Assembly (NCBI GenBank): GCA_963703895.1
Contig: CAVPFX010000002.1
Location: 682,001-746,000, forward strand
Length of the DNA: 64,000 nucleotides
Source of the DNA: VRUE01 sp963703895
GTDB lineage: Bacteria > Actinomycetota > Thermoleophilia > Solirubrobacterales > 70-9
Reading direction: 5' to 3'
Part shown: positions 41,592 through 50,153 of the stretch, piece by piece
How positions within the stretch are numbered: position 1 is the stretch's first letter
Layout of the letters: each line of letters opens with the position of its first letter
Position numbers and translations under genes: made by a program
Notes under the pieces: model-generated
Database searches by the model: none
The model's input: only the letters and a program-made list of their open reading frames with translations
Told to the model about the DNA's origin: nothing

Positions 41592-42485
41592 ATGGCGGGC
41601 AGTAGCGTCCCGGCCGTGCTGGCGCTCGGGATAGCCGCGGCGATCGCGGCTTCGCTGCTCTACAACACCTCGATCGCGCTGCAGGCATTGGAGGCGCGGG
41701 AGGTGCCCGGGGAGCACTCGCTGCGGCCCTCGCTGCTCGGCAGGCTGGTGCGGAACCGCCGCTGGTTGGGCGCTACGGCGCTGGGGCTTGCCGGGTGGCC
41801 GCTGGAGATCGTGGCGCTTTTGCTGGCGCCGCTGACCGTCGTGCAGCCGTGCCTGGCCAGCGGCTTGATCCTCTTGCTCTGGCTTGGGGCAACGCGCCTC
41901 GGCGAGAGACCGGGGAGGCGCGAGTGGGCGGCCGTGGCGGCGATTGTCCTCGGCGTGGCGGGGGTGGCTCTGGCCGCTCCCGAGCGGACCACGGATCACG
42001 CGGGCGGCGCCGGGATCGCCGTGGCCGCGATCCTGATCGCGATCCTCGTCCTGGCTCCCTACGCGTTGCGCGGCCGTTCCCGGGGCCTTGGCACGCTGGC
42101 CGTGATCAGTGCCGGCGCTGGCTATGCCTGGACGGCGATCGCCAGCAAGCTGCTGACCGATGAGCTGGCGGCGGGCGTCTTGCTTGTGGCGATCGCTTGG
42201 CTGGCAACGGCGGCGCTCTCGGAGGCGCTGGCCCTGCTGAGCGAGATGAGCGCGCTGCAGCGCCGGCCGGCGACCCACGTGGCACCGGTGATGTTCGCCG
42301 TACAGGTGTTGGTGCCGGTGTTGCTGGCGCCGCTCATCTTTGGCGAGTCGTGGGGGTCGACCCCGCTGGGCGGGGTCGCGCTGGTCGCCTCGATGGCCGT
42401 CGCCGTCGCCGGAACGGTCTTGCTGGCGGGCTCGCCGGCGGTCGGCGCCGTGATTGAGAATGCCCACACAGGGGATTCCGACTGA
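41592..42485 (+). CDS. EamA/NIPA-like multi-pass transporter
   Basis: A 297-residue protein with about nine to ten hydrophobic helices (AVLALGIAAAIAASLLYNTS first). The EamA/DMT pattern is seen in the first half (LEIVALLLAPLTVVQPCLAS, GERPGRREWAAVAAIVLGVAGVAL) and less clearly in the second (QVLVPVLLAPLIFGE). NIPA-type magnesium transporters and DMT exporters share this architecture; substrate cannot be assigned. Stands alone between a lipoprotein and the sugar cluster. Confidence 0.75.
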   Translation: MAGSSVPAVLALGIAAAIAASLLYNTSIALQALEAREVPGEHSLRPSLLGRLVRNRRWLGATALGLAGWPLEIVALLLAPLTVVQPCLASGLILLLWLGATRLGERPGRREWAAVAAIVLGVAGVALAAPERTTDHAGGAGIAVAAILIAILVLAPYALRGRSRGLGTLAVISAGAGYAWTAIASKLLTDELAAGVLLVAIAWLATAALSEALALLSEMSALQRRPATHVAPVMFAVQVLVPVLLAPLIFGESWGSTPLGGVALVASMAVAVAGTVLLAGSPAVGAVIENAHTGDSD

Positions 42486-42533
42486 ATTTCCGACCGGCTC
42501 GGGTCCGCTTTCGCTGCTAGCCTGGCGGCGCCT

Positions 42534-43568
42534 TTGACCTCGACCTCCCCAGTCTCGGACGCGAGCAAGTTCGCGATCGGGTTCGACCATCGCGATCGCG
42601 CCAGGCTCTTCGAGCTATGGACGGAAGTGCTCGACTCCGAGCAGTGGTCCGAGGGCCGGATGCTGGAGGCGTTCGAGCAGCGCTGGGCGGACTGGAACGG
42701 ACTGCCGAGCCTTGGCCTCTCGAGCTGGGCCGGCGGTGCGCTGGCGGCGCTGGAGTTCGCCGGGGTGCGGGGCGAGACGGTGCTCTGCCCCTCGAATACC
42801 TTCATGGCGACCCCGCTGGCGGCGATCGACGCCGGCGCCACGGTGGAGTTCGTCGATTGCAACCGCAGCGATCTCTGCATGTCCTTCGCCGACTTCGAGG
42901 CCAAGGCCGAGCGGCACAAGCCGAAGGCGGCGATCCTCGTCCACATCGGCGGCCACATCTCCTTTGACGCCGGGCGCATCGCCGAGTACTGCCGCGCCAA
43001 CGGGATCTTCCTGCTCGAGGACTGCGCCCACGCCCACGGCGCTGAGTGGAGCGCCAGCAAGCCCGGCTCTTTCGGCGATGCTGGCGTCTACTCGCTCTAC
43101 GCGACCAAGACCGTCTCCACCGGCGAGGGCGGCGTGCTCGTCTCCGCCAACGGGGAGCTGATCGAGTTCGCCCGCAAGTTCCGCAACTACGGCAAGTTCG
43201 AGCATGAGGTCGACGGGCTCAACTTCCGCATGAGCGAGTTCACCGCGGCGCTCGGCCTGGTCCAGGCAGACCGCATGGAGGAGATCGTCGCCTGGAAGAA
43301 CGAGTACGCCGCGGAGCACCTCGACCCACTGCACCCCGCCCGCCTCGAGCTGCCAGAGGGGATGACCTCGGGCTTCTACAAGTACATCGTCTTCGACCCG
43401 ATCGAGAAGTCCACGGGCCGCGTCTACGAGGAACCCTGCCACCGCATCATGGGGCGCTCGGATGAGCTGCCGAACACCGACTGGGTGGCCGAGAACCACT
43501 GGTGCGTGCCGCTCTACTACTGGCCCGAGAGCCGTGCCGATGCACTCAACTCCAAGGAGGAACCATGA
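42534..43568 (+). CDS. DegT/DnrJ/EryC1/StrS-family PLP aminotransferase
   Basis: A 344-residue sugar aminotransferase-like protein. GLSSWAGGALAALEFAGV, LCPSNTFMATPLAAIDAGATVEFVD, LLEDCAHAHGAEW and YSLYATKTVSTGEGGVLVS (with the PLP-binding Lys) are the family motifs; NFRMSEFTAALGLVQ follows. These enzymes aminate keto-sugars on nucleotide diphosphates. Start TTG 42534. The stop overlaps the epimerase-transferase fusion gene, so they share an operon and probably a pathway to a cell-surface amino sugar. Confidence 0.9.
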   Translation: MTSTSPVSDASKFAIGFDHRDRARLFELWTEVLDSEQWSEGRMLEAFEQRWADWNGLPSLGLSSWAGGALAALEFAGVRGETVLCPSNTFMATPLAAIDAGATVEFVDCNRSDLCMSFADFEAKAERHKPKAAILVHIGGHISFDAGRIAEYCRANGIFLLEDCAHAHGAEWSASKPGSFGDAGVYSLYATKTVSTGEGGVLVSANGELIEFARKFRNYGKFEHEVDGLNFRMSEFTAALGLVQADRMEEIVAWKNEYAAEHLDPLHPARLELPEGMTSGFYKYIVFDPIEKSTGRVYEEPCHRIMGRSDELPNTDWVAENHWCVPLYYWPESRADALNSKEEP

Positions 43569-45901
43569 GGGTCCTGGTAACCGGCGGCGGCGGCTTCATC
43601 GGCTCCCACGTGGTCGACCGTCTGATCGAGCGTGGCGTCACGCCGCGGATCTTCGACCTCAGCGCCTCCCCCTACCACTCGCCGCTCGAAGTCGAGACCT
43701 TCACCGGCAGCATTACCGACCCCGCCAATCTGGACCTGGCGATGCGCGATTGCGACGCCGTGATCCACCTCGCCGCCGTCGCCGACGTCGGCCACGTCCT
43801 CGCCGATCCAGTCCTGGCCGAGGAGGTCAACACCCGCGGCACGCTCAACGTGCTCGAGGCTGCCTGCCGAGCGAAGGTCGGGCGCGTCGTCTACGGCTCG
43901 ACCACCTGGGTCTACAGCGACTGCGTCGAGCAAGAGGTCGACGAGGAAACGCCGATCCCGGCGCCGCGCCACCTCTACACCGCGACCAAGCTCGCGGGGG
44001 AGACCTACTGCGCCGGCTACGCCGAGCTCTACGACTTGGAGAGCACGATCCTGCGTTTTGGGATTCCCTACGGCCCCCGCGCTCGCGCCGCCGGCGTCGT
44101 CGCCAAGTTCACCGACCTCGCCTTCGAAGGCAAGTCGCTGACGATCGCCGGCGACGGCAGCACGACCCGCAGCTTCATCTACGTCGAGGACCTTGCTGAT
44201 GGGATCGTCGCCGCGCTCGCTCCCGAGGCCGCCGGCCGCACCTACAACCTCTCCGGCGACGAGGTCGTGACGATCCTCGAAATCGCCGAGCGCGTTCAGG
44301 AAAACACCGACAACTGCGAGATCGTCCACACGCCCCCTCGGCCCGGCGACTTTCCCGGCAAGGCGATCTCCAACGAGCGGGCGCTCGAGGAGCTCGGCTG
44401 GGAGGCCGGTACGAGCTTCAGGGAAGGGGTCCGCAAGTACGTCGAGTGGGTTCGCAACACCACCCGTCCGCCCGACCCGGTGCCCGGCAAGCAGCCCTCG
44501 CTGAACGGCAATGAACACGCGGCGGGCGCATTGCTGGCGGGTGCCTCACGCTTCGAGGAGCGCGATCCCCGGGTTCTCATCCTCACCGCCGACATCGGCG
44601 AGGGGCACGACCTGCCGGCGCGGATCATCAAGGCCGACCTCGAGGCCGAGGTCCCCAACGCCGAGGTCGAGATCGCCAACGGACTGCAGGCGATGGGCCG
44701 AATCTCCTCATCGGTCGTCCGCGATGGCTCCCGCTTCACCTTCCGCTGGATGCCCTGGATGTTCGACATCCAGTACTGGCTGATCACCAAATTCGCGCCG
44801 ACCCGCTGGCTCATGCATCACCTCAGCTACGCGCTCGGAAGCCGCGGCCTGCTGCGCTTGATCGACAAGCAGCAGCCCGACGTGATCATCTCGACCTATC
44901 CCGGTGTCACCGCGGTGCTGGGCATGCTGCGCGAGAATCGCCGCCTGCTGGTCCCGGTGCAGTCGGCGATCACCGATCTGGCCGGCCTGCGTTACTGGGT
45001 GCATCCGGGGGTCGACCTGCACTTCGTCACCCATCCCGAGTCGATCGAGGAAGTCGAGCGGCTCGCCGGGCCCGGCAGCGTCGAGTGGACGCGGCCACCG
45101 ATCTCACCCGACTTCCTGATGCCGCGCACGCGCGTTGACGCACGCAAGGCCCTCGGCGTTCCCGTCCACGACCGGCTCGTCCTCGTCTCCGGCGGTGGTT
45201 GGGGCATCGGCGACCTCGAGGGCGCGATCGAGTCGGCGCTCTCCAGCGACGACACCAGCGTCGTTTGCATCACCGGCCGCAACGAGGCCGTCCGCGAGAA
45301 GCTCGAGCTGCGCTTTGACGAGAACGAGCGCGTGCAGGTCATCGGCTTCACCGAGCAAATGAGCGACTGGATGGCCGCCGCCGACGTGATGGTCCACTCC
45401 ACCGCCGGGCTGACCGTGCTGGAGGCCCATATCCGCGGCTGTCCGGTGGTCTCCTACGGTTTCTCGGCCGGGCACCTGCGTGCCAACAACGCCGCCTTCG
45501 AGCGCTTCGGTCTGGCCGAGGTTGCGCGCGACGAGCACGAGCTCGGGTCGGTGCTGCGGCACCTCAGTCGCGAGCGGCGCTCGCCCGATTCCTCCTTTGC
45601 CTCGCTTCCCTCGATCGCCTCGCGGGCGCTGACCGTGCGCCCGCGGGTCAAGCCACAGCCCGTTTGGCGCCTGCGCATGGAGCGGGTCGCCACCGCGGTC
45701 AGCCTGGCCGCGATCGCCGTGGTGATGTTCTTCACGGTGATCGACCGGGAAGCTCCGTACAAGGTGATTGCCAAACCTTTGGAGGGGCGTATCCACATCG
45801 GCAAGGACAACGACAGCCCGCCGTCGGAAAGCCCGAACGCCGCCTCGGTCGAATCGTCGCCAGCGACTACCCCGCAGGCCGTAGTTCACGAAGGCCATTG
45901 A
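43565..45901 (+). CDS. Fusion of NAD-dependent sugar epimerase/dehydratase and MurG/MGDG-synthase-like glycosyltransferase
   Basis: A 778-residue protein; ATG 43565 follows AAGGAGG closely. Residues ~1-305 are an extended SDR: VLVTGGGGFIGSHVVDRL (NAD loop), HLAAVADVG, and YTATK (YxxxK catalytic pair). Residues ~340-690 are a GT28-like GT-B: RVLILTADIGEGHDLPARII (acceptor side, like MGDG synthase), VLVSGGGWGIGDLEG, and a donor-side STAGLTVLEAHIRGCPVVSYG. A single TM helix (AVSLAAIAVVMFFTVI) and an acidic tail end the protein. It likely makes and transfers a sugar at the membrane. The join is continuous, with no stop or frame change between domains. Confidence 0.88.
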   Translation: MRVLVTGGGGFIGSHVVDRLIERGVTPRIFDLSASPYHSPLEVETFTGSITDPANLDLAMRDCDAVIHLAAVADVGHVLADPVLAEEVNTRGTLNVLEAACRAKVGRVVYGSTTWVYSDCVEQEVDEETPIPAPRHLYTATKLAGETYCAGYAELYDLESTILRFGIPYGPRARAAGVVAKFTDLAFEGKSLTIAGDGSTTRSFIYVEDLADGIVAALAPEAAGRTYNLSGDEVVTILEIAERVQENTDNCEIVHTPPRPGDFPGKAISNERALEELGWEAGTSFREGVRKYVEWVRNTTRPPDPVPGKQPSLNGNEHAAGALLAGASRFEERDPRVLILTADIGEGHDLPARIIKADLEAEVPNAEVEIANGLQAMGRISSSVVRDGSRFTFRWMPWMFDIQYWLITKFAPTRWLMHHLSYALGSRGLLRLIDKQQPDVIISTYPGVTAVLGMLRENRRLLVPVQSAITDLAGLRYWVHPGVDLHFVTHPESIEEVERLAGPGSVEWTRPPISPDFLMPRTRVDARKALGVPVHDRLVLVSGGGWGIGDLEGAIESALSSDDTSVVCITGRNEAVREKLELRFDENERVQVIGFTEQMSDWMAAADVMVHSTAGLTVLEAHIRGCPVVSYGFSAGHLRANNAAFERFGLAEVARDEHELGSVLRHLSRERRSPDSSFASLPSIASRALTVRPRVKPQPVWRLRMERVATAVSLAAIAVVMFFTVIDREAPYKVIAKPLEGRIHIGKDNDSPPSESPNAASVESSPATTPQAVVHEGH

Positions 45902-46596
45902 TCGGAGCCCTGCTCGGGGCGGCGGCCTCGGCCGCCACGGTTTTGCACGCGGGGCCGGCACTGGCTCCGATCGTCCCCGGTGTCGCGCCCGCGTTGGGCA
46001 TTCAGCTGCACCAGGAGGGCGTGGAGGGGGTCGCTCTCACCTTCGACGACGGGCCGCACCCGCAGGGCACTCCCGCGGTGCTTGAGGTCCTGCGCGAGCG
46101 TGGGGCGACGGCGACCTTCTTCCTTGCCGGCGAGCAGGTGGCGTTGCGGCCGGCGCTTGTCGCCGAGATCGTCGCGGCGGGGCACCGGGTGGAGCTGCAT
46201 TGCTACCGCCACCGCAACCTCCTGCGGCTCGGCCCTCGCACCTTCCTCGAAGACGCCGAACGAGCGCGCGTAGCAATCGAGGACGCGGGTGGGCAGGCCG
46301 TTGCCGACTACCGCCCCCCTTACGGAATCTTCAGTGCCGCGACCCTGCGCGCCGCGCGCCTCCGCTGGCGGCCTGTGCTGTGGTCGCGCTGGGGTCGCGA
46401 TTGGGATCGTGGTGCGACCGCCGAGTCAATCGCCCGTCGCGCAAGTGCCGGCATCGCTGCCGGCGACGTCGTACTCCTGCACGATGCCGACTTCTACAGT
46501 GCGCGCGGCTCCTGGGTGCGCACGGCGGCGGCGCTGCCGCTGATCCTCGACGAAATCGAGGCCTGCGGGCTGAAGACGGCCTCGCTGCGCCGCTGA
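45898..46596 (+). CDS. NodB-domain polysaccharide deacetylase
   Basis: From TTG 45898 (TTGA overlap with the fusion gene) the 232-residue protein opens with a hydrophobic signal-like segment (IGALLGAAASAATVLHAGPA). NodB motifs: VALTFDDGPHPQGTP (motif 1, two Asp), ELHCYRHRN (HxxxH, motif 2), DYRPPYGIFS (motif 3), WSRWGRDWDRG (motif 4) and GDVVLLHDAD (motif 5). It removes N- or O-acetyl groups from a surface or secreted glycan using a divalent metal. Co-operon with aminotransferase and epimerase-transferase. Confidence 0.9.
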   Translation: MIGALLGAAASAATVLHAGPALAPIVPGVAPALGIQLHQEGVEGVALTFDDGPHPQGTPAVLEVLRERGATATFFLAGEQVALRPALVAEIVAAGHRVELHCYRHRNLLRLGPRTFLEDAERARVAIEDAGGQAVADYRPPYGIFSAATLRAARLRWRPVLWSRWGRDWDRGATAESIARRASAGIAAGDVVLLHDADFYSARGSWVRTAAALPLILDEIEACGLKTASLRR

Positions 46597-46788
46597 GTCG
46601 GCGGGGCAAGGGTCCACTGGTCGCAGCCGGCAAACGCTTCGTCGAGGCGTCGCGCCATCGTGCTCCGAGGCCGATCCTGGTCGAAGATTTCCCTAGGCAT
46701 GACTCTCCGTCCTGTAGGGGGTTATGGAACCTCCACTTGGGAACATTCGCGCCCAAGTCGGACGAAAAACATGCAAGTAGCGAAAAAG

Positions 46789-46807
46789 AACGCGCAGCTT
46801 GCGCGTT
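46789..46807. terminator. Rho-independent bidirectional terminator
   Basis: An 8-bp perfect stem AACGCGCA/TGCGCGTT (46789-46796, 46800-46807), loop GCT, flanked by an A-run on the left and TTTTG on the right. It lies just after the alpha/beta hydrolase stop (minus) and ~190 bp after the deacetylase. The remaining bases 46597-46788 show no feature. Confidence 0.75.
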
Positions 46808-46812
46808 TTGAC

Positions 46813-47655
46813 TCAGTTTTGCTGGACGAATGTGGCGATCTCGTCGGCGAGACGCTGTGGTTGGTCGAGCGGAACGAAGGTGCTTGCGTCGGGGATCTCG
46901 ACGATGCGCGCGTTCGGAGTGTCCCTGGCAAGCCGTTCCGCGTAGGAGATCGGGAAGAGCTTGTCGCCGGTCGCCCAGGTGAGCAGAATCGGCAGCTCCG
47001 AGCTGCGCAGCTTCTCGGCCGCCTCCAGTGTGTAGCGCTTGTTCATTCCCACGGTGACCTTCTTGACGTCGTGCTTGACGGCGGGGTCGTTGAGGCCCGG
47101 TCGCATCCAGGAGGCGACGAGCTCGTCGGGGATCTTCGTGCGCGTAAAGGGCTTGAAGGCGGCGCGGGCGAGGGCCGGGATCCTGAACGGGGCGGCGAGC
47201 AGGGCCATGCCACCGGGCAGCTTGGCGATCGGCGGCATCGTCTTGAAGATGCCGGGCGGGAAGTTCTCATGGGTGTCGCAGTTGGTCAGGACGAGGCGGC
47301 CGATCCGCTGCGGGTGGCGGGTGACGAGAACCTGCGACATCGCGCCGCCGGAGTCGTTGCCGACGATCGTCACGTCCTCCAGGTCCAGCGCCTCGAGCAA
47401 GCTGTTGATGGTGGCGGCGATCCCGTACGGAGTCAGGTCCGCATCAGGCTTCATCGCTATCTGCTGGGCGCCGATCGGCCAGTCCGGGGCGATGCAGCGG
47501 CAGCGATCGGCGAGTTTGTCGACGACCCCGTCCCAGAGGCGGCCGTCAACGAGGTAACCGTGGACGAAGACCACTGGCTTGCCCTCGCCTGCCTCGCGAT
47601 AGCGGATCCGCCCCGCCGGCAGGTCGATCTCGTGGCGTTCAGTTGTTTCGGTCAT
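46813..47655 (-). CDS. Alpha/beta-hydrolase fold protein, Asp nucleophile, His position replaced
   Basis: A 280-residue protein. VVFVHGYLVDGRLWDGV gives the oxyanion HG motif, and VTIVGNDSGGAMSQVL the nucleophile elbow G-N-D-S-G, so the nucleophile is Asp, as in haloalkane dehalogenases and epoxide hydrolases. The usual C-terminal catalytic His region (xxxHFVPxDQP) reads DASTFVPLDQPQRL with Thr in its place. Either a different His serves or the protein is not a standard hydrolase. Divergent from the TetR regulator, with a long palindrome between, so it is probably TetR-regulated. Confidence 0.87.
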   Translation of the reverse strand: MTETTERHEIDLPAGRIRYREAGEGKPVVFVHGYLVDGRLWDGVVDKLADRCRCIAPDWPIGAQQIAMKPDADLTPYGIAATINSLLEALDLEDVTIVGNDSGGAMSQVLVTRHPQRIGRLVLTNCDTHENFPPGIFKTMPPIAKLPGGMALLAAPFRIPALARAAFKPFTRTKIPDELVASWMRPGLNDPAVKHDVKKVTVGMNKRYTLEAAEKLRSSELPILLTWATGDKLFPISYAERLARDTPNARIVEIPDASTFVPLDQPQRLADEIATFVQQN

Positions 47656-47681
47656 CGCAAGGCCTCCTCGTTGCCGCTCCG

Positions 47682-47728
47682 AACTGCATCAAATTCTCTA
47701 TCCAGCAGATGGATAAGTTGATGCAGTT
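47682..47728. promoter_or_regulatory. Palindrome between divergent hydrolase and tetR genes
   Basis: Perfect 11-bp arms AACTGCATCAA (47682-47692) and TTGATGCAGTT (47718-47728), with an inner TATCC/GGATA pair (47699-47703, 47711-47715). Positioned to control both divergent genes; probable TetR operator(s). Confidence 0.5.
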
Positions 47729-47760
47729 TTGGCGGTGGGCGTAAGATAGATACAGGCAGT

Positions 47761-48366
47761 ATGAATGTTACCAAGAGAACTCAAGCGGAGCGGACCGAGT
47801 CGACGCGCAAATCGTTGATCGCCGCGGCGCGACCGCTTTTCGCCGAGCGCGGCTATGCCGGGGTCGGCACCGAAGAGATCGTGCGGGCGGCAGGGGTGAC
47901 CCGCGGTGCGCTCTACCATCACTTCGACGGCAAGCGCGAGCTCTTCGAGGCGGTCTACGAGCAGATCGAGGTGGAGCTGGCGGAGCGAATCGCCGCCGGC
48001 GCCCTCGAAGCCAACGCCGCCTCGCCTCTGGAGGCGATGCAAGCGGGGGCGGAGATGTTCCTTCGCGTCAGTACCGAGCCGGAGGCGCAGCGGATCGTGC
48101 TGCTCGACGGGCCCTCGGTGCTGGGCTGGGACCGCTGGCGGGAGATCGCCGCCGCGCACGGGCTCGGCTTGATCGAAGCGACGCTGCAGGCGGCGATCGA
48201 GGCGGGGGCAATCGAGGCGCAGCCGGTGCGACCGCTGGCCCACGTCCTGATGGGCGCCCTCGACGAGGCGGCGATGCTGGTGGCTCGGGCCGAGGATCCC
48301 GACCAGATGCGGGGAGAAGTGGGGCAGACCCTCGGGGCCCTGCTCGACGGACTCAGCCGCGACTAG
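47761..48366 (+). CDS. TetR/AcrR-family transcriptional regulator
   Basis: A 201-residue protein. The N-terminal TetR HTH is RKSLIAAARPLFAERGYAGV, then TEEIVRAAGVTRGALYHHFDGKRELFEAV (in parts), with the C-terminal ligand domain ~residues 80-195 (RIVLLDGPSVLGWDRWREI resembles the TetR_C subgroup found beside hydrolases). A repressor of itself and the divergent alpha/beta hydrolase is the simplest model. The 3' end overlaps the convergent diguanylate cyclase by 14 bp. Confidence 0.92.
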   Translation: MNVTKRTQAERTESTRKSLIAAARPLFAERGYAGVGTEEIVRAAGVTRGALYHHFDGKRELFEAVYEQIEVELAERIAAGALEANAASPLEAMQAGAEMFLRVSTEPEAQRIVLLDGPSVLGWDRWREIAAAHGLGLIEATLQAAIEAGAIEAQPVRPLAHVLMGALDEAAMLVARAEDPDQMRGEVGQTLGALLDGLSRD

Positions 48367-49873
48367 CCTTGATCGCCTGCTCGGAGCCGCGTGGCTCCGG
48401 AACGCCCACAGAGGGCGTGGCGGTACGGCGCGACTCCTTCTGCGCGTACATGCGCACGTCGGCGAGCTGCAGCGCGGCCGAGGGGTCGCCAGCCTCGAGT
48501 GGAATCGTCGCCGTGCCCCAGGACGAGCCGACCTCGACGCCGCGGTCACTTGCGGTCAGCGCTTCGGTCGCCGAGCGCCCGACCGCCTCAAAGCGCTCCT
48601 CGGCGCAGGTGAGCAGCAGGCAGAACTCGTCGCCGCCGATGCGGTAGGCGGACCCGTCGTCTCCGATCGTGGCTTTGAGGGCGTCACCGAGGCGGGTCAG
48701 CAGTTTGTCGCCGGCGGGGTGGCCGAAGGTGTCGTTGTAGCGCTTGAAACCGTTGAGGTCGAAGAGGTAGAGCATCGCTGGCTGCTCCTCGCTAGCCCGT
48801 TCGCAGGTCACCGCCAGCTCGACCTCCATGCGGCCGCGGTTGCCGAGACCGGTCAGCGAGTCGGTTCGCACTTCCTCGAGCAGTCGGTGGTTCTCGCGGT
48901 CGCTCATCGTCAGGCGGACGATCACTGCGGTCATCGTCGCCGCCCAGAGCACGGTCGAGAGGCCGCCGGTAGCGCTGTAGTACTGCATCGCGAAGAGCCC
49001 GATCATCACCGCGGCGAAGACGGCGGGGACGATGATCTCGCGGCGGTCGTCTTCGTGCGCGGAGGTGATCTCGGCGGCTTCCGCCGGCTGCCAGACGGCG
49101 GCTCCGAGGCAGACCGCGGCGATCAGGTAGATCGGGTTGATCCATTCGCCGCCGGGCAGCGCGCCGTCGGTTGACTGCAGGGTGAAGGCGATGTCGGCGA
49201 TCACCAGGGCGGAGAGGCCGGCAAGCAAGAGCGACCAGGTGCGCCCGGGGCGCCAGCCGGTCAGGGCGATCACGCCGACGACCATCGAGAGCATCGCGAT
49301 GTCGCCCAGCGGGTAGGACAGGGTCGTCAGCTTTTCCAGCGTCGTGCCGGTTGCCTTCTCGGCGACGAAGTCGAAGACGAAGGCTGTTCCCAGCGCCGCC
49401 GTGCCGAGCGCGGCGATCAGCCCGTCCATCCAGAGGCGCCACTTGATCTCATGGACCCGAGCCCGCACCAGCATTGCCAGGCCGGCGTAGGCGAGGGGAT
49501 AGAAGACGAGGTAGCCGATGTCGGCCGGCGAGGGATAGGGGGCGGAGGCGTTGCCTTCGATGAAGGCCGTCCAGTAGATCTCGGCCGCCCCCCAGCAGAG
49601 GATCGCGGCGCCGATGAAGAGCCAGGCCGCCCGCTCGCGCGGGTAGTCGGAAGCCCTGATCAGGCAGGCGATGCCGGCACCGAGCACGACCGCGTCATAG
49701 AGCGCTTCGCTGATCGCGAAATCAAGGCTGGCGCCGATGCCGAGCCAGTCGTGCAGGGCGACGATCGCGGTGCCGCCGAGCAGCAGCACGGCAAGGCCAT
49801 GACGAAGATGTCGCGCCGCGCTCGACCCGGTTGTGGCGGTCTCCGTGCTTTCCACTGATGGAGCTATCGGCAC
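48353..49873 (-). CDS. Membrane-bound GGDEF diguanylate cyclase
   Basis: A 506-residue protein: about eight to nine hydrophobic helices in residues ~25-325, then a GGDEF domain (~335-485) with DSLTGLGNRGRME, LYLFDLNGFKRYNDTFGHPAGD and the active-site YRIGGDEFCLLL near residue 410. Makes cyclic di-GMP from GTP. No EAL domain. The RxxD inhibitory site upstream of GGDEF is not evident. Start GTG 49873. Divergent from rpmE. Confidence 0.93.
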   Translation of the reverse strand: MPIAPSVESTETATTGSSAARHLRHGLAVLLLGGTAIVALHDWLGIGASLDFAISEALYDAVVLGAGIACLIRASDYPRERAAWLFIGAAILCWGAAEIYWTAFIEGNASAPYPSPADIGYLVFYPLAYAGLAMLVRARVHEIKWRLWMDGLIAALGTAALGTAFVFDFVAEKATGTTLEKLTTLSYPLGDIAMLSMVVGVIALTGWRPGRTWSLLLAGLSALVIADIAFTLQSTDGALPGGEWINPIYLIAAVCLGAAVWQPAEAAEITSAHEDDRREIIVPAVFAAVMIGLFAMQYYSATGGLSTVLWAATMTAVIVRLTMSDRENHRLLEEVRTDSLTGLGNRGRMEVELAVTCERASEEQPAMLYLFDLNGFKRYNDTFGHPAGDKLLTRLGDALKATIGDDGSAYRIGGDEFCLLLTCAEERFEAVGRSATEALTASDRGVEVGSSWGTATIPLEAGDPSAALQLADVRMYAQKESRRTATPSVGVPEPRGSEQAIKASRG

Positions 49874-49934
49874 GATGGAGCCGATTCACAACCCCTGGCT
49901 GAGTCGATTGCGCGCGTCATCTAGACTGAAGGGC

Positions 49935-50150
49935 GTGAAAAGCGGAATTCATCCTGAGTACACGCTGGCGAACGTGCACTGCTCCTGCGGGAATCAGTTC
50001 TACACGCGCTCCACGCAGGCCGACCTGCACGTCGAGCTCTGCTCCGAGTGCCACCCGTTCTACACCGGCAAGCAGAAGCTCGTCGATACGGGTGGCAGGG
50101 TCGAGCGCTTCCAGCGCCGCGCTGCCAAGCACGCCAAGGCCGGGAAGTAA
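49935..50150 (+). CDS. rpmE: 50S ribosomal protein L31
   Basis: A 71-residue protein from GTG 49935 (upstream in-frame codons are antisense to the diguanylate cyclase). MKSGIHPEYTLANVHCSCGN and LCSECHPFYTGKQKLVDTGG are L31 signatures with the zinc Cys motif (CSCG ... CSEC), so this is the C+ zinc-binding form. It begins the conserved actinobacterial order rpmE-prfA-prmC-tsaC-wecA-atp. Confidence 0.95.
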   Translation: MKSGIHPEYTLANVHCSCGNQFYTRSTQADLHVELCSECHPFYTGKQKLVDTGGRVERFQRRAAKHAKAGK

Positions 50151-50153
50151 GCC

